Positions 52,394 through 62,600 of a stretch of DNA of 64,000 nt are shown in pieces; within the stretch, counting starts at the first letter, position 1, and the number at the start of each line of letters is the position of its first letter. The notes beneath the pieces are model-generated. The model ran no database searches and was not told the DNA's origin. It saw only the letters and a list, made by a program, of their open reading frames with translations. The stretch spans positions 33,156 through 97,155 of the forward strand of contig NZ_JAHRCY010000029.1 in the NCBI RefSeq assembly GCF_019083965.1, read 5' to 3'. The position numbers were made by a program, and so were the translations under genes. This DNA comes from Catellatospora tritici. GTDB taxonomy: Bacteria; Actinomycetota; Actinomycetes; Mycobacteriales; Micromonosporaceae.

Positions 52394-54385
52394 GTGACCG
52401 CGTTCCCAGATGCGAAATACTTCCTGTCCAGCTATATTTCCCAGCCCGACAGCCTGTCTGTAATCGCACCACGCCATGATCAGAACATTGCCCTGTGGCG
52501 CAGTCGCGACTCGCGGGTCGAACTGCTCAGGATTTGGGAACTTGAGCGCATCAGCGGGCAGAAGCACCACTACTGGCCCCTCTTCACCGTGGACAGATAC
52601 AACCGGGTGCTGGCCGATTTGCTCGCCGCCGAGGGGCTTTCCTTGGATGATGTGAGCGCGTCGTGGGGTACGCCTGGCCTGCCGCATCACTCAGAAATCC
52701 GGTTGCCCGCCGGCAGCGAGGACTTTCCGGTCCACAGCCTTTCCCACCTCTACAGCGGCCTGCTTCTCGACGCTGCGGTATTTCGTAGTGAGACGATCGT
52801 CGGATTGGCGCTGGACGGCCGGCCCGACTTCGGCCTCGACCAGACGAGCAAGAAGTACTGGTACGCGGGCTGCGTGTCCGACAAGGGCGACGTCGAATTC
52901 GCACCCGTAGAGTCACCGGCTCCGATCTATGACGCCGCGTCGGCTGCATTCAACAAAGAGCCCGGCACCCTGATGGCACTGGCGTCGGCGTGTTCCACCG
53001 AGATCGCCTTCGACATCGAGGCGGCGGTGCAGGATCTGCAGCTGTTCGGCGGCCGACGCGTGCCGTTGGTCGATACGATTCCGTTTGTTCAGGCCATCAT
53101 CCGTGCGGCGGAATCGCAACTGCCGTCGCTCGAACTCGACAGCCGCTTCACCGCGCACGAGCACCTCCAGTCTGCCGTCATGAAGCTCGTGCAGACGGCT
53201 TGCGAGCTGGTCATGGTGCGAAACATCGATCGGCTGCTCAGCTCGGCGGGGGTGAACCCGCGTGAGGCATACCTGTCGCTCAGTGGGGGCTTTGCCCTCA
53301 ATTGCCCGACCAACTCCTTCCTGCTGCGCCGCTACGGCTTCAAGGGCCTGCTCACTCCTCCCTGCGCCAACGACTCCGGTCAGGCTCTCGGTCTCGGCCT
53401 CCTCGGCTTCCTCGGTGAGGGCCAGCTCCCCGCCGGCGACTTCCAACTCCGGACCCCCTACTACGGCTCCGAGCTGACCGACGTCGACCTCGCGCTGAAG
53501 CACTTCGACGACTTCATCGAGGACGTCCAGGACTTCACCGAGACCCAGTTCGTCGAGGACATCAGCCGCGGACCGCTGGTGTGGGCAGACGGCGCGGCCG
53601 AGATCGGCCCGAGGGCGTTGGGCCATCGCAGCATCCTTGCCGATCCTCGCTCGCCCCGATCGAAGGACCTGCTGAACGAGTACAAGAGTCGGCAGTGGTG
53701 GCGCCCCGTCGCCCCGATCGTGCTGGAAGAGTACAGCGGCGAGTGGTTCGAGGACTCCTGGCCCTCGCCCTACATGCTGGAGACGGCGTACGTCAGCGAG
53801 TCCAAGCGCGATCTGGTTCCGGCGATTCTTCACCTCGACGCCTCGGCTCGGCGTCAGACGCTGGCCGCCGAGACCAACCCCCTGCTGTACCGGGCGATCG
53901 AGGCGTTCCGGCTGAGCACCGGCGTTCCGATGGTGTGCAACACGTCGCTGAACGACAAGGGCGAACCGATTGTCGACACGGCGGCACAAGCCCTGAACTT
54001 CGCCATTCGCAAGGGCATCGCCATCGCCTACATCGCCGGCCGCCGGGTTCAGTTGCGGGCAGACGCCCGCGGCCAGAGCTCCACTCCCACTCGCCGGCAC
54101 GCTCGCCGGGAGGAGCTCTTCGCGGGCCAGGAGCAGGATCGCGACCTGATCTGGGACTCCTGGCTCAAGTCGGGCTACACCACCGCGGCGATGGTCCTGA
54201 TGTCCCGCTCCCCTGAGCTGCGCGACCAGCAGCTGGCGCCGCCGGCGATCGTCAACCAGCTGGCCGACGTCGCGAGCTCTCGAGACGAGAGCGGCACGCT
54301 GGTCCTCGCCGCGGCCAAACATGCCCGCATGTTCGGGCCGACGGCTGTCTTCGACACCGAGTCCCAGGAGGGCGCTGCCTTCTGA
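52394..54385 (+). CDS. O-carbamoyltransferase (NodU/CmcH/TobZ family)
   Basis: A 663-residue protein from GTG 52394 with AAGGGGGA upstream. The N-terminal Kae1-like domain has HDQN where most members have HDAS, and LERISGQKHHYW for the EERfxRxKH element. SHLYSGLL, LSLSGGFALNCPTNS and CANDSGQALGLG follow. The C-terminal domain has ADGAAEIGPRALGHRSILAD, EYKSRQWWRPVAPIVL and MVCNTSLNDKGEPIVDT. All are typical of enzymes that move carbamoyl from carbamoyl phosphate via carbamoyl-AMP to a hydroxyl. Longer than usual by a C-terminal tail. The product probably carries a carbamate. Confidence 0.9.
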   Translation: MTAFPDAKYFLSSYISQPDSLSVIAPRHDQNIALWRSRDSRVELLRIWELERISGQKHHYWPLFTVDRYNRVLADLLAAEGLSLDDVSASWGTPGLPHHSEIRLPAGSEDFPVHSLSHLYSGLLLDAAVFRSETIVGLALDGRPDFGLDQTSKKYWYAGCVSDKGDVEFAPVESPAPIYDAASAAFNKEPGTLMALASACSTEIAFDIEAAVQDLQLFGGRRVPLVDTIPFVQAIIRAAESQLPSLELDSRFTAHEHLQSAVMKLVQTACELVMVRNIDRLLSSAGVNPREAYLSLSGGFALNCPTNSFLLRRYGFKGLLTPPCANDSGQALGLGLLGFLGEGQLPAGDFQLRTPYYGSELTDVDLALKHFDDFIEDVQDFTETQFVEDISRGPLVWADGAAEIGPRALGHRSILADPRSPRSKDLLNEYKSRQWWRPVAPIVLEEYSGEWFEDSWPSPYMLETAYVSESKRDLVPAILHLDASARRQTLAAETNPLLYRAIEAFRLSTGVPMVCNTSLNDKGEPIVDTAAQALNFAIRKGIAIAYIAGRRVQLRADARGQSSTPTRRHARREELFAGQEQDRDLIWDSWLKSGYTTAAMVLMSRSPELRDQQLAPPAIVNQLADVASSRDESGTLVLAAAKHARMFGPTAVFDTESQEGAAF

Positions 54386-54520
54386 TTTCCCAGCGGGTGC
54401 GCTGACGGCGAAGCCACCGGTGGGCGGCGCCGGACATGCGGCCCGCTCGGATCTCAGCGCGCAGCGAACGCCCGACAGCCGAACGGGACGATCGGGCGTC
54501 GAGCCGCGGAAGAAGGAGGT

Positions 54521-54579
54521 CCGGCCCCGGGTACGAGCGCGGCGGCGGCACGGAAAGCCCGGCTCGTATTCGGGGCCGG
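54521..54579. terminator. Imperfect 18-bp hairpin after the carbamoyltransferase
   Basis: CCGGCCCCGGGTACGAGC pairs with GCTCGTATTCGGGGCCGG (two weak pairs) across a 23-base loop, in the 392-base gap between the carbamoyltransferase and methyltransferase genes. Nothing else is seen in that gap. Confidence 0.5.
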
Positions 54580-54777
54580 GCAGACCATGAGACCGCCGCC
54601 CGCCACGACCTGGGGCCACATCGGGTGCACGCCGACGGTCCGCCGCCACGGCCGGGGCTCCCGGCGGGTCTCGCCGGCCGGGGTGGCCCGCTACCCCACC
54701 CTCCGCCATCCGTCGGCCAGATCGGTGATCGTGCCGCCATGACCGCATTTGCTACAGCAGTATGGAGAGTCAGAGCA

Positions 54778-55383
54778 GTGAACACAGAATCGCTTTGGGT
54801 CCAGACCTCCGAAGTGGCTCACATGAGCGAGGCGGGTCGGGCCGGCCATCCTTCACATGCGGTCGTGACCGAGCACATCGCGACACTCCACTCAGGAGCA
54901 CCGTTCGAACTGCTCGACTGTGGCGTCATCTCCGGGGTCACGTACCACCATCTGCTGCAGGCGGGCCTGGAGGTCGACTACACCGGCATCGACATCGGCG
55001 AGGCCGCCATCGCCGACTGCCGCGAGCGCCACCCCGAGGCTCGCTGGCGGCAGATGAGCGTCACCGATCTCGCTTTCTCCGACAACTCGTTCGATGTGGT
55101 GAACTGCCGCCACCTGCTGGAATGTCTGCCGTACTACGAGACCGCCGTCCGCGAGATGTTCCGAGTCGCTCGCCGCACGGTGGTGATCTGCATGTTCCAG
55201 GTGCGGGAGCCGGAGGCGCTGCTGCGCCGGGAGACGGCCAACGGCTACATCTGGTTCAACCGCTACGCCCCCGGTCCGTTCGAGGCGTTGCTGCACTCGC
55301 TGTCGGAGTCGGTCGAGATCGTCGACGTCCCCTTCGACCACCGTCCGAACCGGGTCTACTTCTGCACCAAGCGATCCGCGTAG
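54778..55383 (+). CDS. Class I SAM-dependent methyltransferase
   Basis: A 201-residue protein. I chose GTG 54778 because GGAGAG lies nine bases upstream; ATG 54739 in the same frame has none. FELLDCGVISGVTYHHLLQ replaces the classic ExGxGxG of motif I, keeping DCGxxxG. TGIDIGEAAIADC is the adenosine-binding acidic loop and FSDNSFDVVNCRHLLECL is motif IV. Methyltransf_11-like. It lies 64 bases before the NRPS at 55448 and is probably part of the same unit. The substrate is unknown; O- or N-methylation of the peptide-polyketide is the likely role. Confidence 0.78.
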   Translation: MNTESLWVQTSEVAHMSEAGRAGHPSHAVVTEHIATLHSGAPFELLDCGVISGVTYHHLLQAGLEVDYTGIDIGEAAIADCRERHPEARWRQMSVTDLAFSDNSFDVVNCRHLLECLPYYETAVREMFRVARRTVVICMFQVREPEALLRRETANGYIWFNRYAPGPFEALLHSLSESVEIVDVPFDHRPNRVYFCTKRSA

Positions 55384-55447
55384 CCGTGACCTCCGCCGGC
55401 AGGGACAGGTGACCTGTGTCCTCGCCCCGACCTTCTCAAGGCAATCC

Positions 55448-57991
55448 ATGACACTCCCGCACTCCGCAACGCCTGTGACCGACTCGAAGGTCGGCGGGCA
55501 CCTCGCCGAGCTGCCCGGCGCGCCGGAACTCCCGCTGGACCGGGCACATCCGGTCCGGCGTGATCTCCGCGCCGGCTCGGTGCCCTTCGTGGTGCCCACC
55601 GCGGCGACGGCCGCTCTGCGACAGCTGGGTGAGGCCTGCGGCGTGGAGCTCCCGGCGGCAGCCTTCGCCCTCTACCTGGTGCTGCTGCACCGGTACAGCG
55701 GGCAGGCCGAGCTTGCGGTCGGGGTGTCCAACAGCGACGAGGTGACCACCCCGGTCCGCGCCGAGGTCGGCGGGAGCTTCCGGGAGCTGGTCCAGCTGGC
55801 GGGCACCCGGCTGGCAGAGGCCGAGCAGGTCCGTACTGCCACGCCCGTACACCTCTGGCCGGGCTTCTCCTGCCGATCGGCACCGCGGGTCACCCCCGAG
55901 ACCACGTCATGTGACCTCGATCTGCGGCTCTGCCAGGTCGACGGCGAACTGACCGGCAGCCTGGTGTTCGCGACCGACGTCCTCGATCCGGCCACCGCCC
56001 GCCGCGCGGTGGACCACCTGCTCCGGCTGCTCGACGGCGCGACGGCCGATCCAGACCGGCCGGTGGCCGAACTTCCCCTGCTCACCGCGGCGGAGGAGGA
56101 CACCGTCGCCACCCTGAACAGCCTCGTGGGCGAGCCGGTGGACCAGAGCTTCCACCAGCTCTTCGAGGCGCAGGCAGCCCGCACCCCCGACGCGATCGCG
56201 GTACGCGCGGAGGGCGCCTGCCTCAGCTACCGCGAACTCAACTCCCGCGCGAATCAGCTGGCCCACCTGCTGCGCGAACTCGGAGTCGGCCCCGAGGCGA
56301 CCGTGGGCCTGTGCGCCGATCGCAACGTGCGGCTGATGGTGGCCGTGCTCGGCATCCTCAAGGCCGGTGGCGCCTACGTACCGGTGGATCCGAACGACCC
56401 GGTCGAGCGGCGCGACGGCATCCTGAGCGACGCGGCCGTGCGGTTCGTGGTGGCGACGGCTCCCCTCAGCACCGGGCACCAGGTGATCCAGCTCGACGCC
56501 GACCTGGGCGTGTTGGCGGGCCGCCCGCTGGAGAACCTGCCCATCGAGCGGTCAGCCTGCGCCGATGCCGCATACCTGCTCTACACCTCCGGTTCCACCG
56601 GAAAGCCCAAGGGTGTGGTGATCGAGCACCGTCAGCTGGTCAGCTACACCCGTGCCGTCATCCGGCGGCTCGGCATCGACGGGCCGCTCAACTTCGCGAT
56701 GGTGCAGCCGCTGACGGTGGACTCCAGCGTCACGGCCTTCGCCCCGCCGCTGTGCACGGGCGGCCAGGTACATCTGATCTCCCGCGAAGCCGCTTTGGAC
56801 GCCGGGAAGTTGGCCGACTGGGTGCAGACCTGGGGAGTCGACTGCCTCAAGATCGCGCCCTCCCACCTCCGCAGCCTCCAGGCCTCCCCGCGCTTCGCCG
56901 AGCTCCTGCCGCGCCGCCTGCTCGTCATCGGCGGCGAGGCCTCCGACTGGCGCTGGCTGCGCGGACTCCAACGCCTCGTACCGCACTGCCGGGTCTTCAA
57001 CCACTACGGCCCGACCGAGACCACGGTCGGCGTGCTGACCCTCACCGTGGCCGACCACCTGGACGCCGAGTGGGAGACCGCACCGATCGGCGTTCCGCTG
57101 CCGGGCACCCAGGCCCATGTCGTGGACCCCGCAGGTCGCCCCACGCCCGTGGGCGTCGCCGGCGAGCTGCTGATCGGCGGTGACAACCTCGCCCGTGGCT
57201 ACCATCGCCGGGACGACCTCACCGCCGCGGCCTTCGTCCCCGACACCCTCGGCGGTCGGCCCGGGGCCCGCCTCTACCGCACCGGCGACATCGTCCGCCG
57301 CCTGGCCGACGGGACGATCGCCTTCCTCGGCCGGCGCGACGACCAGATCAAGGTACGTGGCTTCCGGGTCGCCCTCGGCGAGATCGAGGCCGCCCTGAAG
57401 AGCCACCCCGAGGTGCGCGACGCCATCGCCATCGTCCGCGAGGACATCCCCGGCGACCGACGGGTGGTCGCCTACATCGAGCCGCACAACACCGGCTTCA
57501 GCACCGCCGGGCTGGACCGCCACCTGCGGGCGCGGCTGTCCCCGCACATGATCCCGCAGGCGATGGTGACACTCGACCAGCTGCCGCTCTCCGCGCACGG
57601 CAAGGTCGACCGCAGCAAGATGCCTCGACCCACCGAGCCCGCCGCCGCCGCACCACTGCCGCCGAGAAACGAGCTGGAGCGGCTGGTGGCGAAGGTGTGG
57701 CAGGAGGTCTTCCGCGCCGAGGCGGTCGGCTCCGAGCAGAACTTCTTCGACCTCGGCGGGCACTCCCTGCTCATGGTCGAACTGCATCACCGGCTCCGGG
57801 CAGCGACCGGCCGGGAGATCGAACTGCTCGACCTGTTCCAACACACCACCGTCCGGGCCCAGGCCGAGCTGCTATCCCAGCAGAACCAGGGGGCGGCACC
57901 CGCCACCACCCACAGCAGGGGGGCGCAACAGAACGCCCTGTTGAAGCGCCGCCAACAGCAGCTGCACGCGAAGCGAGGTCACCATGAGTGA
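55448..57991 (+). CDS. NRPS, half C-A(Asp-like)-PCP
   Basis: An 847-residue protein from ATG 55448 with AAGGC upstream. The first 230 residues match only the C-terminal half of a C domain (LYLVLLHRYSGQAELAVGVS, FRELVQLAGTRLAEAEQV); the HHxxxDG half is missing. The A domain has YLLYTSGSTGKPKGVVIEH, LTVDSSVTAFAPPL, NHYGPTETTVG, YRTGDIVRRLADG and SAHGKVDRSKM. The pocket reads DSTKVGHVGK, eight of ten with the aspartate code DLTKVGHIGK. The PCP is FFDLGGHSLLMVE. The end overlaps the PKS start by eight bases, so it probably hands an Asp-type residue to the following KS as a starter module. Confidence 0.9.
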   Translation: MTLPHSATPVTDSKVGGHLAELPGAPELPLDRAHPVRRDLRAGSVPFVVPTAATAALRQLGEACGVELPAAAFALYLVLLHRYSGQAELAVGVSNSDEVTTPVRAEVGGSFRELVQLAGTRLAEAEQVRTATPVHLWPGFSCRSAPRVTPETTSCDLDLRLCQVDGELTGSLVFATDVLDPATARRAVDHLLRLLDGATADPDRPVAELPLLTAAEEDTVATLNSLVGEPVDQSFHQLFEAQAARTPDAIAVRAEGACLSYRELNSRANQLAHLLRELGVGPEATVGLCADRNVRLMVAVLGILKAGGAYVPVDPNDPVERRDGILSDAAVRFVVATAPLSTGHQVIQLDADLGVLAGRPLENLPIERSACADAAYLLYTSGSTGKPKGVVIEHRQLVSYTRAVIRRLGIDGPLNFAMVQPLTVDSSVTAFAPPLCTGGQVHLISREAALDAGKLADWVQTWGVDCLKIAPSHLRSLQASPRFAELLPRRLLVIGGEASDWRWLRGLQRLVPHCRVFNHYGPTETTVGVLTLTVADHLDAEWETAPIGVPLPGTQAHVVDPAGRPTPVGVAGELLIGGDNLARGYHRRDDLTAAAFVPDTLGGRPGARLYRTGDIVRRLADGTIAFLGRRDDQIKVRGFRVALGEIEAALKSHPEVRDAIAIVREDIPGDRRVVAYIEPHNTGFSTAGLDRHLRARLSPHMIPQAMVTLDQLPLSAHGKVDRSKMPRPTEPAAAAPLPPRNELERLVAKVWQEVFRAEAVGSEQNFFDLGGHSLLMVELHHRLRAATGREIELLDLFQHTTVRAQAELLSQQNQGAAPATTHSRGAQQNALLKRRQQQLHAKRGHHE

Positions 57992-60900
57992 GTACTCCCC
58001 CGACGCCGACCTCATCCTGGATGCTCAGCCGAACCACGAACCGGCCGGTGACATCTCCGAGTTCGACGACAGCCTGGACATCGCCATCGTCGGCATGGCC
58101 GGCCGCTTCCCCGGCGCCCGCACGGTCGAGGAGTACTGGAGCAACCTCAAGGCGGGCGTCTGCTCCGTCACCCGCTTCGACGACGAGGAACTCGCCGCCC
58201 GAGGCGTGGACGCAACCACCCTCGCCGACCCGAACTTCGTCGGCGCGGGCTACGTGCTGGCCGACAGCGAGAAGTTCGACGCGGCATTCTTCGGCTACTC
58301 CCCGCGCGAGGCCGAACTCATGGACCCGCAGCATCGGGTGCTGCTCGAATGCGCCTGGGCCGCGCTGGAGAGCTCCGGACACGACGCCGAACGCCACGAC
58401 GGCCTGGTCGGCGTCTACGCGGGCGCGGGCAACAACACCTACCTCCTGTTCAACATCGCCTCCCAGCCCGGCGCCGCCCAGATCCTCGGCGACAAGCAGA
58501 CGGTGATCGGCAACCGGCCTGACTTCCTCGCCAGCCGGGTCTCCTACAAGCTCGGCCTGGAGGGCCCCGCCCTCAACATCCAGTCCGCCTGCTCCACTTC
58601 GCTGGTCGCCGTGGTCGAGGCGTGCCAGGCGCTGCTGGCGTACCAGTGCGACACCGCGCTGGCCGGCGGCGTCGCCGTCGACGGAACACGGAGCAAGGGG
58701 TACGTCTACCGCCCGGACGGCATCTTCTCGCCGGACGGCTACTGCCGCACCTTCGACGCCCGCGCCCAGGGGACCGTGGGCGGCGACGGCGTCGGAATGG
58801 TCGTGCTCAAACGCCTCAAGGACGCGATCACCGACAACGACCACATCCACGCGGTCATCAAGGGCACCGCACTGAACAACGACGGCTCCCGCCGAGCCGG
58901 GTTCAGCGCGCCCAGCGCCGCCACCCAGGCCAGCGCCATCTCCACCGCACTGTCGAACGCGGACGTGCCGGCGGAGAGCATCGGCTACATCGAGCTGCAC
59001 GGGACGGCCACCATCCTCGGCGACCCGATCGAGTTCTCCGCACTCGCCTCGGCCTACTCCGGGGTGAGCGAGCGGAGCTGCGCTCTCGGATCGGCCAAGA
59101 CCAACATCGGACACCTCGACTCCGCCGCCGGGGTCGCCGGACTGATCAAGGCCGTGCTGGCCGTGGAGCACGGCCAGCTGCCACCCACCCTGCACTTCGA
59201 GCGGCCCAACCCGCGGATCGACCTGGCCGGCACCCCGTTCTACATCAACACCGAACTGCTGCCGTGGCCTGAGGACGAGGGCCCGCGTCGCGCCGGAGTC
59301 AGCTCCTTCGGACTCGGCGGCACCAACGCCCACGTCATCCTTGAGCAGGCCCCGGCACTACCGCCCAGGGCCAAGCCGGCCGACGGCACCGAGCAGCTGC
59401 TGGTGCTCTCCGCCAAGAGCCCGGAGGCCCTCGAAGCGGCCACCGACCAGCTGCACGACCACCTGCGGGCGCACCCCGAACTCCCGCTGGCCGACGTCGC
59501 GTTCACCCTGCAGCAGGGCCGCCGGGCGTTCCCGTACCGGCGGATGCTGGTCTGTGGCAGCACCGAGGAGGCGCTGGAGGCACTCGACGCCCGCGAGGAC
59601 GGCCGCCTGCTCACCGCGACCGCACCGGAGACCGCGCACCGGCCGGTGGCCTTCATGTTCACCGGTTTCGGCACCCAGTTCCCGGGCATGGCACGCGAAC
59701 TCTACGCCGAGGAGGCAGTGTTCAGGGCTGCGCTGGACGAGTGCGCGGGGCTGCTGGAGCCGCTGCTCGGCACGGACATCCGAGAGCTCATCCTCACCGC
59801 CGACGAGTCCGCCGCCGCCACCCCCGGGCAGCCCTTCGACTTCCGCCGACTGCTCCTCCAACCGGAACGCAGCGAGCACCCGCTCGACCAGCCGCGCCTG
59901 GGTTACCCCGCGGTCTTCGCCCTCGAGTACGCGTTGGTCGAACTCTGGGCCGCCTGGGGAGTCCAGCCCGAGGTGATGATCGGCCACAGCCTCGGCGAGT
60001 ACGTCGCAGCCTGCGTGGCCGGGGTCTTCTCGCTGCCGGACGCCCTGCGCCTGGTCGCGGAACGCGCACGGCTCATCGAGGAGCAGGGTGAGGGCGCGAT
60101 GCTGGCCGTGCCGCTCGCCGAGGAGGCCGTCGCCCGGTACACCGACGCGGACGTCTGCCTCGCCGCGATCAACGGTCCGCAGACCTGCGTGCTGTCCGGC
60201 ACCGTCGCGGGCATCGACCGGGTGGCCGGCGACCTGCTGGCCGCCGGCATCGCCACCCGCCGACTGACCAGCCGCTTCGCCTTCCACTCCCCGATGATGG
60301 ACCCGGTCGTCGACCGCTACGCCGAACTGGTCCGTTCGGTCCGGCTGAACGCTCCGGCGATTCCGTTCGTCTCCAACCTGACCGGCACCTGGATCACCGA
60401 CCACGAGGCCACCAGCCCCGAGTACTGGGCCCGGCACGTCCGGGAGAGTGTGCGGTTCGCGGACGGCCTGGGCACCCTGTGGTCCGTCCCGGACATCACG
60501 ATCGTCGAGATCGGCCCCGCGCCGACCCTGACCCCCGGGGCCCTCCAGCACCCCGCCGCCGCCGGCACCGACCGGGTCGTCGTCCCCTCACTGCCCGGCG
60601 CGTTCCTCGGCCAGAGCGACCGTGCCGCGCTCCTGCGGGCCGCCGGACGCCTCTGGCTCGCCGGACGGGCGCACCCCTTCCCGGTCTCGGCTGACGGCAG
60701 GCGAGTTCCACTCCCCACCTACCCGTTCGAACGACGCACGTACTGGCTCGAACCCGGCACGGCCCAGTCCGGCGGCGGCTCGGCCCAGCAGCGGCGCGGC
60801 ACCTTGCCGCAGTGGTTCTACGCACCGTCCTGGCAGCGGCTCGCGGCCGCACCGCAGCCCGCAGCGGCGGACCTGACCGCTCAGCGCTGGCTCGTCTTCG

Positions 60901-62600
60901 CGGACGAGACCGGTGTCGGCCGCTCGCTCGCCGACCGGCTCGAAGGCCTCGGCGCCACTGTGCGCACGGTCGTCCAAGGCGCCGAGTGGCACCGCAAGAG
61001 CGAGCGCGAATACGTCCTCAACCCCGCCCAGCCGGACCACTTTCACCGACTCGCCGAAGCGCTGCGCGCCGAGGGGACGCTGCCCGGCCGAGTGGTGCAC
61101 TGCTGGAGCGTCGGTGACGACGCCGACCGGGCAACGGCACCCGAGGACGTGCGGGCCCTGCTGCACCGCTCCTTCGACAGCCTGGTCCACTGGGCTCAGG
61201 CCACCGAGGCCGAGCTGATGACGCAGCAGCAGCGCTGGGACGTGCTGTCCACCGAGGTCTACGCCGTCCTCGGCGACGAGCCGCTCTGCCCACCGAAGGC
61301 CACCGTCCAGGGCCTGTGCAAGGTGCTGCCGCAGGAGTACCCCTCGCTCAGCTGTGTCCAGTTCGACCTGCGCGTCGACACCCCGCACGCCGTACCCGGG
61401 CTGGTCGACCAGCTGCTGACCGACCTCGCCGCGCCGCCCGGCGAACGCACCATCGCGCTGCGCGGACGACACCGCTGGACGCCCACGTACGTGACCAGCG
61501 CGCCGCCCACACGCGGTGACTCGCCGGTCCGGCCGGACGGGGTGTACCTGATCACCGGCGGTCTGGGGAAGATCGGCCTGCTGATGGCCCGCGCCCTCGC
61601 CGACCGGGCGAAGGTGCGCCTGGTGCTGCTCGGACGCAAGGGTCTGCCGCCCCGGGAGAGTTGGACCGATCCGCAGCACCCGCAGGACGTGCGGTCGACG
61701 ATCCGTGCCGTCCAGGAGATCGAGGCGCTCGGCTCCGAGGTCCTGGTCACCGCCACCGACGTCTCCGACCTCGCGGCCATGCTCGCGCTGAAGGAGCGCA
61801 TCCTGCGGGAGTTCGGCCCGATCGCCGGCGTGCTGCACTGCGCCGGTACAACCGGCAAGGCGGCCCACCGGGAAGTCGCGGTGCTGGGCCAGGAGGAGGC
61901 TTCCTGGCACTTCGCCCCCAAGCTCTACGGCACCCAGGTGCTGCACGAGGTGCTGGCCGACCAGCAGCTGGACTTCGCCCTCATCTGCTCCTCGATCGCT
62001 TCGCTGCTCGGCGGCCTCGGCTTCGGCGCGTACGCCGCCGCCAACGCCGTGCTCGACGCCTTCGCCCAGCGGCACCACAGTGCCGCCCTGCCCTGGACCA
62101 GCGTCAACTGGGAGGCCTGGTACTTCTCGACCGAGGACCGGGCGGACTCGGAACTCGGCGCTGCGGTACGCGAGTTGGCACTCACCCCGGCCGAGGGCCG
62201 CCTGGTGGTCGACAGCCTGCTCGACGCCGCGCCCCAGGCGCAGATCGTCATCTCCACCGGCGATCTGATGCTGCGTCAGGAATTGTGGTCCGACCCGGTC
62301 GCCGATGCGCCGGCCCCGGCTCAGCGGCACGAACGCCCCAACCTGCGCAACCCCTTCGTCGCGCCGAACGGCGAGACCGAACGCCAGGTCGCGGAGATCT
62401 GGCAGGAGCTGCTCGGCGTCGACAGCGTCGGCGTGCAGGACAACTTCTTCGAGCTGGGCGGCAGCTCACTGCTCGGCCTCCAGGTCGTCCACCGGCTGCG
62501 TCAGGACCTGGCCGTTGCCGTGCCGCTGACCATCGTCTACGAGGGCCCCACCGTGCGCACGCTCGGTGCCCTCATCGACAACCTCCGGGCCGCGCAGTGA
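57984..62600 (+). CDS. Type I PKS, KS-AT-KR-ACP
   Basis: A 1538-residue module. The KS (about 31-460) has SACSTSLVAV, ELHGTATILGD and TNIGHLDSAAG for the Cys-His-His triad. The AT (about 555-860) has GHSLGEYVAA and FAFHSPMMD; the AFH motif points to malonyl-CoA. The KR (about 1185-1410) has LITGGLGKIG and GFGAYAAANAVLDAF with the catalytic Tyr and Asn. The LDD motif of B-type KRs was not seen. The ACP has FFELGGSSLLGLQ (Ser near 1493). No DH or ER, so a beta-hydroxy two-carbon unit is predicted, added to the residue on the upstream NRPS. Confidence 0.93.
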   Translation: MSEYSPDADLILDAQPNHEPAGDISEFDDSLDIAIVGMAGRFPGARTVEEYWSNLKAGVCSVTRFDDEELAARGVDATTLADPNFVGAGYVLADSEKFDAAFFGYSPREAELMDPQHRVLLECAWAALESSGHDAERHDGLVGVYAGAGNNTYLLFNIASQPGAAQILGDKQTVIGNRPDFLASRVSYKLGLEGPALNIQSACSTSLVAVVEACQALLAYQCDTALAGGVAVDGTRSKGYVYRPDGIFSPDGYCRTFDARAQGTVGGDGVGMVVLKRLKDAITDNDHIHAVIKGTALNNDGSRRAGFSAPSAATQASAISTALSNADVPAESIGYIELHGTATILGDPIEFSALASAYSGVSERSCALGSAKTNIGHLDSAAGVAGLIKAVLAVEHGQLPPTLHFERPNPRIDLAGTPFYINTELLPWPEDEGPRRAGVSSFGLGGTNAHVILEQAPALPPRAKPADGTEQLLVLSAKSPEALEAATDQLHDHLRAHPELPLADVAFTLQQGRRAFPYRRMLVCGSTEEALEALDAREDGRLLTATAPETAHRPVAFMFTGFGTQFPGMARELYAEEAVFRAALDECAGLLEPLLGTDIRELILTADESAAATPGQPFDFRRLLLQPERSEHPLDQPRLGYPAVFALEYALVELWAAWGVQPEVMIGHSLGEYVAACVAGVFSLPDALRLVAERARLIEEQGEGAMLAVPLAEEAVARYTDADVCLAAINGPQTCVLSGTVAGIDRVAGDLLAAGIATRRLTSRFAFHSPMMDPVVDRYAELVRSVRLNAPAIPFVSNLTGTWITDHEATSPEYWARHVRESVRFADGLGTLWSVPDITIVEIGPAPTLTPGALQHPAAAGTDRVVVPSLPGAFLGQSDRAALLRAAGRLWLAGRAHPFPVSADGRRVPLPTYPFERRTYWLEPGTAQSGGGSAQQRRGTLPQWFYAPSWQRLAAAPQPAAADLTAQRWLVFADETGVGRSLADRLEGLGATVRTVVQGAEWHRKSEREYVLNPAQPDHFHRLAEALRAEGTLPGRVVHCWSVGDDADRATAPEDVRALLHRSFDSLVHWAQATEAELMTQQQRWDVLSTEVYAVLGDEPLCPPKATVQGLCKVLPQEYPSLSCVQFDLRVDTPHAVPGLVDQLLTDLAAPPGERTIALRGRHRWTPTYVTSAPPTRGDSPVRPDGVYLITGGLGKIGLLMARALADRAKVRLVLLGRKGLPPRESWTDPQHPQDVRSTIRAVQEIEALGSEVLVTATDVSDLAAMLALKERILREFGPIAGVLHCAGTTGKAAHREVAVLGQEEASWHFAPKLYGTQVLHEVLADQQLDFALICSSIASLLGGLGFGAYAAANAVLDAFAQRHHSAALPWTSVNWEAWYFSTEDRADSELGAAVRELALTPAEGRLVVDSLLDAAPQAQIVISTGDLMLRQELWSDPVADAPAPAQRHERPNLRNPFVAPNGETERQVAEIWQELLGVDSVGVQDNFFELGGSSLLGLQVVHRLRQDLAVAVPLTIVYEGPTVRTLGALIDNLRAAQ

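Noticed and set aside
57771..59333. Open frame of 520 codons on the minus strand
   Set aside because: Antisense to the KS region of the PKS.
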